The notes: generated from the sequence alone by a model not told the origin. A DNA stretch of 64,000 nucleotides from Nocardioides sp. (GCA_030698375.1 JAUYLL010000123.1:1-64000); one strand, 5' to 3'. Positions 33,783-42,666 are shown, numbered from the stretch's first letter. Program-made: numbers and translations.

Positions 33783-35177
33783 CTAGCCCGCGTCGCCCGT
33801 GCCCCCGAGCACCGCGCCCGCGTCGACCCGTCGCGGGCCGCCGCGGTCCGCCAGGTCGACCTCGCCGACGACCTGGACGGCCGCGCCGAAGGTCCAGTCA
33901 CCGTGGACCACGAACCGGTCGGCCAGCTTCAGCGACGGCACACCGGCGGGGAAGCGGCGGTCGAAGTCCCCCACGAGCTTGAAGTGGCTCGGGTCGAGGT
34001 CGATGAAGGGCACCTCGTCCGCGGTGAGGTCCAGCACGCTGTCGGAGCCGAGGGCGTAGCAGTCCGAGCGGACCACGAGCAGGTCGTTGGTGGTCTTGAC
34101 CGGCACGAAGCGGTCCCGACCGACCTCGATGGTGCGGGCACCCTCGAAGATCTCGATCGCGGCCCCCATCGCGGTCTCGATCTGGACGACCTCCGGGGAC
34201 GACGGGTCGACGGGGTCGACGGACTTGGTGTTGCGGATCATCGGCAGCCCGAGCACGCCGTCGCGCCGGTCCAGCTCGTCCCGCACCGCCACGAGGTCGA
34301 ACCAGAGGTTGTTCGTCGAGGTGTAGCGGTGCCGCTCCAGGTCGGCCAGCGCCTCGGCGTCCTGCGGCCGCGTCTGGCCCGACTCGCGGAGCACGATCCG
34401 GCCGTCGTTGCGCCGGCGCGCGAAGTGCCCACCCTTGCGGTCCGACGACGTCCGGCGGACCGCCTCGATCGCGAACGGCGCGCCGGAGGAGGCGAACCAC
34501 CCGGCCACCCTCGGGTCCGGGACGGCGCCGAGGTTGTCGGAGTTGGAGACGAACACGTAGCGGTAGCCGGCGTCGATCATCTGCTGGAGCAGACCACTGC
34601 CACGCAGCGCGGTGTAGATGTCGCCGTGGCCCGGCGGGCACCACTCGAGGTCGCGGTCCTTGTCCCAGCGCACGGGGGTGAGGTCGTCCAGGCGGAGCTT
34701 GGGTTCCTTGTTCTGCAGGAACTCCAGCGGCAGACCCCCCGCCGCCAGCCCGTCGTACCGCTCCAGCGCCGCGAGGGTGTCGGCGGAGGTGCGGAAGCTG
34801 TTCATGAAGACCAGCGGGAGCGTGGCGTCGTGCGCCTCCCGCAGGTGGAGCACCTGTCGGGCGATGACGTCGAGGAAGGAGAGCCCCTTGCGCACGCAGA
34901 GCAGCGACTTGGCGCGGTCCATGCCCATCGAGGTGCCCAGCCCGCCGTTGAGCTTGATCACCACGGTGCCGCGCAGCGCCTCGGCGCCCGTCGCGTCGTC
35001 AATCTCGACGTCGGCCAGCGAGTCCATCGCCAGCGGCTCGATCGCGTCCTCGGGGATCATCCCGGTCTCGCCGCGCTCCACCAGCCGGTAGTAGTGCGCG
35101 AACACGTCGATCGCGACCGGGTCGACCCCGGCCTCGGCCATCTTCTCGCGTGCGGCACGCAGTCCCTGCTCGCTCAT
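33783..35177 (-). CDS. UTP-glucose-1-phosphate uridylyltransferase, eukaryotic-like UDPGP type
   Basis: 464 residues from MSEQGLRAAREK. The nucleotide-binding loop LNGGLGTSMGMDRAKSLL, then FMNSFRTSADT, WCPPGHGDIYTALRGSGLL, VFVSNSDNLGA and VRSDCYAL identify the UDPGP family (UGP2-like), not the short GalU family usual in bacteria. It makes UDP-glucose for envelope polysaccharides, trehalose and glycogen. A beta-helix C-terminal domain (GDWTFGAAVQVVGEVDLAD) is present. It occupies the place of galU (Rv0993) next to glp in mycobacteria. Confidence 0.92.
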   Translation of the reverse strand: MSEQGLRAAREKMAEAGVDPVAIDVFAHYYRLVERGETGMIPEDAIEPLAMDSLADVEIDDATGAEALRGTVVIKLNGGLGTSMGMDRAKSLLCVRKGLSFLDVIARQVLHLREAHDATLPLVFMNSFRTSADTLAALERYDGLAAGGLPLEFLQNKEPKLRLDDLTPVRWDKDRDLEWCPPGHGDIYTALRGSGLLQQMIDAGYRYVFVSNSDNLGAVPDPRVAGWFASSGAPFAIEAVRRTSSDRKGGHFARRRNDGRIVLRESGQTRPQDAEALADLERHRYTSTNNLWFDLVAVRDELDRRDGVLGLPMIRNTKSVDPVDPSSPEVVQIETAMGAAIEIFEGARTIEVGRDRFVPVKTTNDLLVVRSDCYALGSDSVLDLTADEVPFIDLDPSHFKLVGDFDRRFPAGVPSLKLADRFVVHGDWTFGAAVQVVGEVDLADRGGPRRVDAGAVLGGTGDAG

Positions 35178-35219
35178 GCTCTCGATCGTAGGCCCGCCAT
35201 GGGCGCTAGCGTCGGGTGG

Positions 35220-35840
35220 GTGACCACCCCTGCGCACGGTGCCGGGAGCCCCGCCGGGAGCGCCGCGAAGACCGCGGTGCGCGACCGGCTGCTCACCGCC
35301 CGACGACGCCGCTCCCTCGCCGAGAGCGTCGCCGTCGGCGAGGCGCTGCGCGACCATCTGCTGGCCACCCCCGAGGTACGCCGGGCGGCCACCGTCGCCG
35401 CCTACGTCTCGCTGCCCGGGGAGCCGGGCACCGCGCTGCTGCTCGAGGCGCTGCGGGAGAGCGGCACCCGGGTGCTCCTGCCCGTCCTGCTGGCGGACGG
35501 CGACCTCGACTGGGCGCCGTACGGCGGGGAGGGGACGCTCGCGGCACGCCGGCTCGGGCTGCTGGAGCCCACCGCTGCCCCGCTCGGCCCCGACGCGGTC
35601 GCGACCGCCGACGCGGTGCTGGTGCCTGGACTCGCGGTCGACCGCACCGGCCACCGGCTCGGCCGCGGGGGCGGCTCCTACGACCGGGTGCTCACCCGGG
35701 TGCCGGTCGGCACCTTCACCTGTGTGCTGCTGCACGAGGACGAGGTGCTCGACAGGGTGCCGACCGAGGACCACGACCGTCCGGTCACCGCCGTCGCCAC
35801 ACCCCGCGGCGTGCGGCGCTTCGGGGTCACTCCGCCCTGA
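35220..35840 (+). CDS. 5-formyltetrahydrofolate cyclo-ligase
   Basis: 206 residues from GTG 35220 (MTTPAHGAG); ATG 35199 is an alternative start. Converts 5-formyl-THF to 5,10-methenyl-THF. Motifs: RLLTARRRRS, VAAYVSLPGEPGT, VLLPVLLADGDLDWAPY, then the family signature VPGLAVDRTGHRLGRGGGSYDRVL, in which the glycine-rich loop binds ATP. It is divergent from the UGPase gene by 42 bases, and its 3' end overlaps the acylase gene by 14 bases. Same position as Rv0992c. Confidence 0.93.
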   Translation: MTTPAHGAGSPAGSAAKTAVRDRLLTARRRRSLAESVAVGEALRDHLLATPEVRRAATVAAYVSLPGEPGTALLLEALRESGTRVLLPVLLADGDLDWAPYGGEGTLAARRLGLLEPTAAPLGPDAVATADAVLVPGLAVDRTGHRLGRGGGSYDRVLTRVPVGTFTCVLLHEDEVLDRVPTEDHDRPVTAVATPRGVRRFGVTPP

Positions 35841-38457
35841 GAACCAGCGTGTCCTCGGCGGCCTCCTGGACGGCCTCCGGGGAGAACGGCCACGGCAGCG
35901 TCTCGCCGTCGACCCAGAGGTCGGTCTGGTCCACGTGGTGCCGGTGGAACGGGTGCCCGGAGACCCCCGTCAGGTTGATCCACCGCGAGGCGTCGAGGTC
36001 GGCGAGGTCGACGACCATCCGCATCGACGGCGCCCAGTCGACCTCGTAGCCCTCGGAGGCCGTCCACCCGGTCGCGTTGACGATGGAGTCGCCGCCGTCG
36101 ACCTCGTACCCGCCCCGGTTGAACAACCACTCCACGACGCCGATCCCCGACTCGCCCAACGGCTGGTGCGCCAGGTCCATCCGGTGATGGTGGCCCCAGG
36201 TCCACTCCTGCGGGTCGCGGGCCTGTCGGCGCACGAGGTCGTCGCGGGCATCCTGCATCGCCCGCATCAGGATGTCGTCGCGCGTCTCGACGACCGTGTC
36301 GGTCTCGACGTCGTCCCACCACGGGGACTCGGGCTCCTCGAGCAGTCGCCGCATCACCTCGAACCAGCGGTCCCCGCCGTCGGGGTGCAGCGACTCGCGC
36401 AGCTCGTCGTGGAAGGTGAGCCGCAACGTGTGCGCCCACACGGCGTTGTAGTAGGCGGCCGCGGGCGAGTCGGCCTGCTGGTCGAAGTCCCAGTCGCGCA
36501 GCAGCTCCTGGGCCGAGGCGTAGTAGCCCGAAGGCTGCAGGATCTCCAGCAGGTAGGGCACGAAGGTCGGCGCGAATCCGTTGCGGGCGTCGAGTTGGAG
36601 ACGGGCCATGTCGTCGGGCGAGACGGTGCCGCCGTCGGCCAGCTCCGTCTCGAGCACGTCAATGATCCGCTGGCTGCGGTAGCCGTAGCCCCAGTCCCCG
36701 GTGAGGAAGAAGGGGTAGTCCTCGCCGACGGCCGCCTGGTTCGCGGTGGCGATGAACCCCTCGTCAGGGTCGACCACGCTCGGCAGCGCATCGAACGGGA
36801 TCGGGTCGGGCAGCCAGTCCCCGGCCGGGGACCACCCGGCGACCGGGACGGTGCCGTCGTTGCCGGCTCGCCGGACGGGGATGCGCCCCGGGGCCTGGTA
36901 GCCGATGCGGCCCTGCTTGTCGGCGTACACGAGGTTCTGGCTCGGGGCCTCGAAGAGCTCCGCCGCGGCGCGGAACTCCTCCCAGGTGGTGGCCCGGCCG
37001 AAGGCGAAGATCGCGTCCGCGGTGCGGCCCGGGGTGAGGGCGGTCCATCGCAGCGCCACGGCGTACGGCGCCCCGCCCGCGCCGTCGACGTCCTCCGGCT
37101 CCGCGTTGGCCCCGACGGTGGCCAGCTCGTTCGACACGTCGGAGAGCAGCGGCCCGTTGCGTGTCTCCCGGACCCGCATCGGCACCGGCTCGTCACGCCC
37201 GAGGACCTCGATCTGCTCGGTGCGGACCTGCATCTCGCGGTAGCTGCCCTCCCGCAGGAAGGTGTCGCCCTGAACCCGCTCGAGGACGAGGTCGACCACG
37301 TCGGGGCCCAGGTTGGTGAAGCCCCACGCCACCTCGGCGTTGTGGCCGATCACCACGCCCGGAACCCCGGAAAACGTGAACCCGCTGACGTCGAAGGGGC
37401 AGTCGGCGGTGACGGTCCGGCAGTGCAGACCCATCTGGTGCCAGATGCCCGGCACCGAGATGCCCAGGTGCGGGTCGTTGGCCAGCAAGGGGCTTCCGGT
37501 GGTGGTGCGGTCGCCGGCCACGACCCACGAGTTGCTGCCCACCCCGCGTCCCTTGCCGACCATCGCCGGCATCGCCTCGACGCCGGCGCGGACGTCCTCC
37601 AGCAGCCGGTCGACCTGCGCGGACAGCGGCGCCCGGGCGGGCTTGCGGGTCCCGGAGCCGGTGGCGTCCGGCTCGAAGACGCCGTCGACCACGCCGCCCC
37701 CCTCCACGATGGGACGGTGCCGGTCGAACGGGTAGTCGGGGTACAGCTCGGCGGCCCGGTCCGCGCCGACGTCGACCGTCGCCAGGGCACGCCCGATCTC
37801 GTCGGTCATGTTGCCGCGCAGGTCCCAGGCCATCGCCTTGAGCCAGGCGACCGAGTCGACGGCGGTCCACGGTTCCGGCGTGTAGTCGAGCCCGTCGAGC
37901 GAGAGCACGGTGTACTCCAGCCCCAGGGCGCCGGCGCCCCGGTCCTGGGTGTAGGCGTTGACCCCCGCGGCGTAGGCGTCGAGATAGGTGCGCGTCTCGG
38001 CGCTGAGCAGCGAGAGCTCCTGCTCGGCCACGCGACGCCAGCCCATGGTGCGGATGTAGCGATCGGTCTCCAGACCGCCCTCGCCGACGAGCTCGGAGAC
38101 CCGTCCGGCGGTGACGTGGCGGCGGAAGTCCATCTCGAAGAAGCGGTCCTGGGCGTGCACGAACCCCTGGGCGAGGAACAGGTCCTCGGCGGTGTCGGCG
38201 TACACCTGGGGGATGCCGTGCTCGTCGCGCAGCACCTCGACGTCGGCGCTCAGGCCGGGGACGTCGATCTCCCCGGAGGTCTGCGGAAAGGGGCGGCGGA
38301 CCAGGACGACCGCGGTGACCAGCGCGGCCACCAGCGCCAGGACCACGACCACCGCGACCCCGGTCGCCCACCGGGCTGTGCGGGGCCATGCCCGGAACCC
38401 ACGGGGTGCGCTCGGCGCGGGTGTGGTCGCCTCGGGGCTGTCGGACACGCGCGTCAT
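35827..38457 (-). CDS. penicillin-acylase-family N-terminal-nucleophile hydrolase
   Basis: 876 residues, membrane-anchored or secreted: TM at about 29-52 (WATGVAVVVVLALVAALVTAVVLV). The alpha chain begins with VEVLRDEHGIPQVYA and LAQGFVHAQDRFFEMDF, typical of the S45 family. The autoproteolytic site and nucleophile is in GRGVGSNSWVVAGDRT, with the catalytic Ser after G-V-G. The spacer is about 40 residues, and the beta-chain motif HNAEVAWGFTNLGPDVVDL follows. The family hydrolyses amides such as acyl-homoserine lactones, penicillins or N-acyl amino acids; the substrate here is unknown. It is divergent from the ruc-like gene. Confidence 0.92.
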   Translation of the reverse strand: MTRVSDSPEATTPAPSAPRGFRAWPRTARWATGVAVVVVLALVAALVTAVVLVRRPFPQTSGEIDVPGLSADVEVLRDEHGIPQVYADTAEDLFLAQGFVHAQDRFFEMDFRRHVTAGRVSELVGEGGLETDRYIRTMGWRRVAEQELSLLSAETRTYLDAYAAGVNAYTQDRGAGALGLEYTVLSLDGLDYTPEPWTAVDSVAWLKAMAWDLRGNMTDEIGRALATVDVGADRAAELYPDYPFDRHRPIVEGGGVVDGVFEPDATGSGTRKPARAPLSAQVDRLLEDVRAGVEAMPAMVGKGRGVGSNSWVVAGDRTTTGSPLLANDPHLGISVPGIWHQMGLHCRTVTADCPFDVSGFTFSGVPGVVIGHNAEVAWGFTNLGPDVVDLVLERVQGDTFLREGSYREMQVRTEQIEVLGRDEPVPMRVRETRNGPLLSDVSNELATVGANAEPEDVDGAGGAPYAVALRWTALTPGRTADAIFAFGRATTWEEFRAAAELFEAPSQNLVYADKQGRIGYQAPGRIPVRRAGNDGTVPVAGWSPAGDWLPDPIPFDALPSVVDPDEGFIATANQAAVGEDYPFFLTGDWGYGYRSQRIIDVLETELADGGTVSPDDMARLQLDARNGFAPTFVPYLLEILQPSGYYASAQELLRDWDFDQQADSPAAAYYNAVWAHTLRLTFHDELRESLHPDGGDRWFEVMRRLLEEPESPWWDDVETDTVVETRDDILMRAMQDARDDLVRRQARDPQEWTWGHHHRMDLAHQPLGESGIGVVEWLFNRGGYEVDGGDSIVNATGWTASEGYEVDWAPSMRMVVDLADLDASRWINLTGVSGHPFHRHHVDQTDLWVDGETLPWPFSPEAVQEAAEDTLVLRAE

Positions 38458-38474
38458 CGTGCCACAGCGCTATC

Positions 38475-38503
38475 CTTGGCACTCGCACCTGTGGAGTGCC
38501 AAG
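38475..38503. promoter_or_regulatory. CIRCE-like HrcA operator
   Basis: CTTGGCACTC (38475-38484), a 9-base spacer, and GAGTGCCAAG (38494-38503) form a perfect 10-bp inverted repeat. The form matches the HrcA operator CIRCE (TTAGCACTC-N9-GAGTGCTAA) with one symmetric base change per arm, and the spacer is exactly nine. TATCCT at 38471-38476 is a -10 candidate, putting the likely start site inside the operator. Confidence 0.8.
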
Positions 38504-38529
38504 TTCAGACCCTTTCGGAGGACCGCCCC

Positions 38530-38886
38530 GTGCCCACCTATCAGTACGCCTGCACCGCCTGCGAGCACGCCTTCGAGCAGGTGCAGAGCTTCAGCGACGA
38601 CGCGCTGACCGAGTGCCCGCAGTGCGAGGGTCGGCTGCGCAAGCTCTTCAGCGCCGTCGGTGTGGTCTTCAAGGGCTCCGGCTTCTACCGCACCGACAGC
38701 CGGAGCAGCAGCACGGCCAGCGAGCCCGCCTCCTCGGGGTCCTCGAGCGGGTCCTCCTCCGACGGCAGCGCGGCGAAGACCCCCGCGGCGAACGGGTCCG
38801 GTTCCTCGACGTCCTCGAGCAGCACCTCCAGCACCTCCAGCACCTCCAGCGCCGCCTCGAGCAGCGCGTCGACCGGCGCCGCCTGA
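38530..38886 (+). CDS. FmdB-type zinc-ribbon protein, probable redox-regulated chaperone (Ruc-like)
   Basis: 118 residues from GTG 38530, with GGAGGA upstream. Four metal-binding cysteines: C8/C11 (CTAC) and C33/C36 (CPQC region) in PTYQYACTACEHAFEQVQSFSD...LTECPQCEGRLRKLF. The last 65 residues are disordered and almost entirely Ser, Thr, Ala and Gly. M. tuberculosis Rv0991c (Ruc) has the same layout, an unstructured C-terminus, the same neighbours and HrcA control. It is a redox-regulated holdase acting with DnaK. The CIRCE element directly upstream supports that identity. The tail composition differs from other zinc ribbons. Confidence 0.85.
   Translation: MPTYQYACTACEHAFEQVQSFSDDALTECPQCEGRLRKLFSAVGVVFKGSGFYRTDSRSSSTASEPASSGSSSGSSSDGSAAKTPAANGSGSSTSSSSTSSTSSTSSAASSSASTGAA
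38821..38850 (+). repeat. AGCACCTCC tandem repeat in the ruc-like tail
   Basis: Three perfect copies of the 9-mer AGCACCTCC (38821-38847) encode a repeated Ser-Thr-Ser pattern in the disordered tail. Slippage could vary the tail length between strains. Confidence 0.75.
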
Positions 38887-38938
38887 GGCCTGTGGACGGC
38901 GGGCGTCACGGATCCCGCGAGGTTCCTAGCCTCGGGGG

Positions 38939-39625
38939 ATGACCCGCACCCCGCCCTCCTCCCCCGGTCCCCTCGACGGCCCCCTCGCCGGCCTGGCCGA
39001 TGCCCTCATCCGCCGCGGGGCCGCCGTACGCCGGACGGTGCTGCTGCGCCGCCGCCTGGTCGCCGCCGTATGCGCCGCGGGCGCGGTGCTCGTGGCGCTC
39101 CAGGCCGCCGCGCCCCCGCCATCACCGACGGTGTCGGTGTCCGTCGCCGCGCGGGACCTCGCCCCCGGAGAGCCTCTCGGCGCCCGGGACGTGGAGCGGC
39201 GCCAGGTGCCCGCGCCGCTCGTGCCCGACGGCGCGGCCGAGGTCGACGAACTGGTCGGGCGCACCACCGCGGGCCCGCTCCGCCGAGGTGAGGTGCTCAC
39301 CGGGGAGCGGGTCCTCGGCCCGACGCTGCTGGCTGCCCACCCGGGGCTCGTCGCCGTCCCCGTCCGGATCCCCGACGCCGGCTCGGTGGGCCTGCTGCGT
39401 GTCGGCGACCGGGTCGACGTCGCCGCCGCAGACCCCCGTGGCGCGGAGCCGGCGTACGTCGTCGCCCCCGCTGCGCCGGTGCTCGCCCTGCCCTCGGTGG
39501 ACGACGGCGGAGGAGCCGGGCTCGGCGGCCGGCTGGTCGTGCTTGCCACCCCTCCCGCGACCGCGCAAGAGTTGGCGCAGGCAGGGGTCAGCCGGCACCT
39601 GTCGCTCATCTTGAGCGGGCAGTGA
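38939..39625 (+). CDS. SAF-domain secreted/membrane protein (CpaB-like)
   Basis: 228 residues. One TM at about 40-60 (RLVAAVCAAGAVLVALQAA), then an extracytoplasmic SAF domain: SVSVAARDLAPGEPLGARDVERRQVPAPLVPDGA followed by LVGRTTAGPLRRGEVLTGERV. Such domains occur in CpaB/RcpC Flp-pilus assembly proteins and as orphan actinobacterial proteins. No pilus gene is nearby, so I treat it as an orphan. It lies 52 bases after the ruc-like gene and may share its heat-shock transcription. Confidence 0.85.
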   Translation: MTRTPPSSPGPLDGPLAGLADALIRRGAAVRRTVLLRRRLVAAVCAAGAVLVALQAAAPPPSPTVSVSVAARDLAPGEPLGARDVERRQVPAPLVPDGAAEVDELVGRTTAGPLRRGEVLTGERVLGPTLLAAHPGLVAVPVRIPDAGSVGLLRVGDRVDVAAADPRGAEPAYVVAPAAPVLALPSVDDGGGAGLGGRLVVLATPPATAQELAQAGVSRHLSLILSGQ

Positions 39626-39648
39626 CCCGCCTCTCGGAAGGATGATCG

Positions 39649-40041
39649 ATGATCCACGGCTTCAGGGACTTCGTGCTCAAGGGCAACCTCGTCGAGCTCG
39701 CGGTCGCGTTCATCATGGCCACTGCCTTCGCCACGGTGGTCATGGCGTTCACGGACGTCCTCATGGGGTTCGTCGGCAAGCTCGGCGGTCAGCCCGACTT
39801 CCGCAACGCCACCCTCCTCGACGTCAACGTGGGCGTGTTCGTCAACGCCCTCATCGCCTTCCTGATCATCGCGGCGGTCGTCTACTTCTTCGTCGTGACG
39901 CCCTACGAGAAGGCGCTGACCCGGTTCAAGAAGGAGGAGCCGGTGGAGGCCAAGGCCGACGAGGTGCTCGTCCTGGAGGAGATCCGCGACCTGCTCGCCC
40001 AGCGACCGACGCCCGGCCCCCCCGGGACCGACGCCGTCTGA
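39649..40041 (+). CDS. mscL: large-conductance mechanosensitive channel
   Basis: 130 residues. The cytoplasmic N-terminal helix GFRDFVLKGNLVELAVAFIMATAF runs into TM1. A periplasmic loop follows (KLGGQPDFRNATLLDVNVG), then TM2 (VNALIAFLIIAAVVYFFVVTPYEKAL) and the C-terminal helical bundle (EVLVLEEIRDLLAQ). It opens under hypo-osmotic membrane tension as a homopentamer. It directly follows the SAF gene, the same grouping as Rv0985c and its neighbours. Confidence 0.96.
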   Translation: MIHGFRDFVLKGNLVELAVAFIMATAFATVVMAFTDVLMGFVGKLGGQPDFRNATLLDVNVGVFVNALIAFLIIAAVVYFFVVTPYEKALTRFKKEEPVEAKADEVLVLEEIRDLLAQRPTPGPPGTDAV

Positions 40042-40068
40042 CCCACCGCACCCGGGAGAGCGCCGGCG

Positions 40069-40257
40069 TCAGGGGGCTCCGTGGTGCGGAGGAACCTGGC
40101 GCCGGAGCCACTCGTCGCCGCGCTCCTCCTCGTCACGGGGATCCCGCTCGCGGTCGTCGGCGGTCTGGGACGGCAGGACGTCGCCGAAGATCTCCGCCAG
40201 TCGGCGGCGCCGCGCTGCTTCGGCGCGCACCTCCGCCGGGTCGCGGGGCTCGCTCAT
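40069..40257 (-). CDS. small conserved-looking actinobacterial protein
   Basis: 62 residues, MSEPRDPAEVRAEAARRRRL followed by AEIFGDVLPSQTADDRE and a highly charged end. It is a short amphipathic helix and disordered tail with no TM. The ATG overlaps the stop of the upstream epimerase gene (ATGA), supporting translation. Proteins with the FGDVLP motif occur widely in actinobacteria, but I know no function. Confidence 0.68.
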   Translation of the reverse strand: MSEPRDPAEVRAEAARRRRLAEIFGDVLPSQTADDRERDPRDEEERGDEWLRRQVPPHHGAP

Positions 40258-41186
40258 CGCACGAGGGCCGACGGTCCCGTGCACGGGACCTCGAACCAGT
40301 CTGCGCCGAGCACGGGACGCATCGGGCTCCAGCCCGTGCGCACCTCGACCTCGTCGGAGGAGACCCGCAGCGACCGTCCCCAGGACTCGGCACGAGAGCC
40401 CGCGAGCCGGGTGCGCAGCGGACCGTGCAGCTCCGGCGCCGGCCGCTCGATCGCTGCGCCGACCGCTGCCGCGATCTCGGCGCGGCGGACCGGCTGCGCA
40501 CCGACGTTGTAGATCCCCGCTGGGGCGCGGAGCGCGGCGAGCACCGCGCCGCCCAGGTCGTCGGTGTGCACCACGTGGGCCCAGCCCTCGGGCCGTCCGA
40601 AGCCGACCGGCCGCCCGCGGCGCGCGCTGCGCACCATGCACAGGCTCGCCAGGTCGTCGCCGAGGACCTGCCCGAACCGCAGGATGACGGCGCTGCGCTC
40701 GCCACCCCGGCAGGCCGCCCCGAAGCCCTGCGCGTGCGCCTCGGCCACCGTGGCCGGCTCGGTGGCCGCCGTAATGTCGAGCAACGACTGCTCGGTGACC
40801 CACTCCTCACCGTGGTCGGCGTAGAGCAGGCTCGTCGACTCCTGCACCAGGCGGCGTACGCCGGCAGCCCGGGCTGCGTCCGCCACGGCGACCGCGGCGC
40901 GGGCGCGCACCCGGTCGTGGTCGCGCCAGGCCCTGCCACGAGCGACGCCGGCGCCCACCGGCGCCTCGGGGGCGAGGCTGCACACGGCGTCACACCCGTC
41001 GAACGCCGCCACCAGGGAGTCCCGGTCGACGACGTCGGCGCACACGGGTGTCGCGCCCCAGGCCTCGAGACGCTGTGCCTCACCGGCCGTCCGGGCGAGC
41101 CCGCGCACCTCGTGACCAGCCCCGACCGCGGACGCCACCGCAGCGCGCCCGAGGACGCCGGTGGCGCCGGTGACCGCAACCTTCAA
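40254..41186 (-). CDS. NAD(P)-dependent epimerase/dehydratase (extended SDR)
   Basis: 310 residues from TTG 41186, preceded by an AGGAC-type Shine-Dalgarno. Rossmann motif KVAVTGATGVLGRAAVASAV at the very N-terminus, D/R pair LARTAGEAQRLEAWGATPV, VQESTSLLYAD, and late HVVHTDDLGGAVLAAL and GIYNVGAQP. The active-site Y-x-x-K of classical SDRs is not obvious, so it may be an atypical family member. Substrate unknown. It overlaps the small downstream gene. Confidence 0.85.
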   Translation of the reverse strand: MKVAVTGATGVLGRAAVASAVGAGHEVRGLARTAGEAQRLEAWGATPVCADVVDRDSLVAAFDGCDAVCSLAPEAPVGAGVARGRAWRDHDRVRARAAVAVADAARAAGVRRLVQESTSLLYADHGEEWVTEQSLLDITAATEPATVAEAHAQGFGAACRGGERSAVILRFGQVLGDDLASLCMVRSARRGRPVGFGRPEGWAHVVHTDDLGGAVLAALRAPAGIYNVGAQPVRRAEIAAAVGAAIERPAPELHGPLRTRLAGSRAESWGRSLRVSSDEVEVRTGWSPMRPVLGADWFEVPCTGPSALVR

Positions 41187-41292
41187 CTCCGTCGTCCTCC
41201 CTGAGGGGCCTGGACCGCGTCTGGTCCGCCGGTCAGTCTGACTACATCGGGTTGGTCCCGGCAAGCCCCCGGCGCGGACACGTCGACACGCG

Positions 41293-42492
41293 TCAGGCGC
41301 AGAGACCGTTCTCCCGGGCCCGTGCGGCGCGCTCGAGCTCGGCGGCCGTCGGCTCCTCCGCCGCCTCGACCTGCTCCTCGTCGGGGCTGTCGCTGCCACC
41401 GCCGGCACCCCGAGCCGGGGTGCGCTGGGTCGGCGCGTCGGCAGCGGTGATCACATCCTCGCTGAGCCGCCGGCTCAGCGGCTGGTCCGCGCGGATCTTC
41501 TCCCAGAGGTCCTCGGCGTCGTCGGTCCAGATCAGCCGGTTGGCGTCCTCGGACCAGGTCTCGAAGGGGACGGAGAGAAACTGCACGTTGTCCAGGCCGA
41601 TGTCGGTCAGCTGCTTGGCGAGGCCGGCGAGCTTCGCCAGCGAGTCGAGATCCTCGTCGAGACGGATCGACTTCGTGGCTGCGTCGAGGAAGTTGTAGAG
41701 GCGCACCGGGTTCGCCAGGGTGCCCGCCGAGACGGCCTTGTTGGTCATCGCCGCGAGGAACGCCTGCTGGCGTCGCATCCGGCCGATGTCGCCGTTGTCG
41801 GAGATCGCGGTCCGGGTCCGCACGTAGTCGAGCGCCTGGCGACCGTCCGCCTCGTAGCTGCCCGCCTCGAGGTGGATCTTGCCGTAGGTGTCGTTGACCT
41901 CCTCCGGCACGCAGATCGGCACCCCGTCGAGGGCGTCGACCATGTGCCGGAACCCGGTGAAGTTCACCTCGACGAAGTGGTTGATCCGGATGTCAGTGAG
42001 GTGCTCGACCGTCTTGATGGTGCACGCGGGACCACCGACCGCGAAGGCCGCGTTGAACATCGACAGCCCGGTCGGGGCCGGCACCACGCCCTCGCCGTCC
42101 TTCGTCGGGCACTCCGGCCGCTCGACCATCGAGTCGCGCGGGAGGCTCACGCCGTACGCGCGCTGCCGATCGCCGGAGATGTGCAGCAGGATCGTGGTGT
42201 CGGACAGCCCGGCCGAGTCCCCGCCCACGCCGGTGCCGATCCGGCTGTCGGACCCGATCAGCAGGATGTTCAGGGGCTTGAACGGCCGGTCCACCGCGAC
42301 CTCGTCGGGTCGGTCACCGCCCAGCAACGCGTCGGTGTCCAGCGCGCTCAGGTTCCCCTCGAGCTTCTGGTAGACCAGCGTGACGCCGATCCCGATCACG
42401 AGTGCCAAGGACAGCGCGCAGACCGTGGCCAGGCGCGTCACACGGCGCCGGCGCGGAAGCGCGGCGCGATGACGAGGTCCGGTGTGCGACAC
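41293..42492 (-). CDS. LytR-CpsA-Psr family cell-wall ligase
   Basis: 399 residues from GTG 42492, with AAGGAA upstream. A TM near residue 30 (ATVCALSLALVIGIGVTLVY) is followed by the LCP domain: ILLIGSDSRIG, LSDTTILLHISGDRQRAYGVSLPRDSMV, INHFVEVNFTGF and GRQALDYVRTRT. The Arg and Asp residues that bind polyprenyl pyrophosphate are visible. LCP enzymes attach arabinogalactan-like or teichoic polymers to peptidoglycan. The C-terminal tail is acidic and Ala/Glu-rich. Upstream is tRNA-Arg. Confidence 0.92.
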   Translation of the reverse strand: MSHTGPRHRAALPRRRRVTRLATVCALSLALVIGIGVTLVYQKLEGNLSALDTDALLGGDRPDEVAVDRPFKPLNILLIGSDSRIGTGVGGDSAGLSDTTILLHISGDRQRAYGVSLPRDSMVERPECPTKDGEGVVPAPTGLSMFNAAFAVGGPACTIKTVEHLTDIRINHFVEVNFTGFRHMVDALDGVPICVPEEVNDTYGKIHLEAGSYEADGRQALDYVRTRTAISDNGDIGRMRRQQAFLAAMTNKAVSAGTLANPVRLYNFLDAATKSIRLDEDLDSLAKLAGLAKQLTDIGLDNVQFLSVPFETWSEDANRLIWTDDAEDLWEKIRADQPLSRRLSEDVITAADAPTQRTPARGAGGGSDSPDEEQVEAAEEPTAAELERAARARENGLCA

Positions 42493-42666
42493 GGATGTGG
42501 TTCCTTGACCGAGAAGACAGGGCGCGACGAAGGGTCCGGCGCCCACGACGCTGTGCCACAACCGGGCCCTTCCCCGGATCCTAGTGTGCGGGCGACCCGG
42601 GAGAACCGGAAATCGACCACGCGCCACCGCTGCCGGGACCCCGTGCCAAGATGGTCGCCGCGATCG

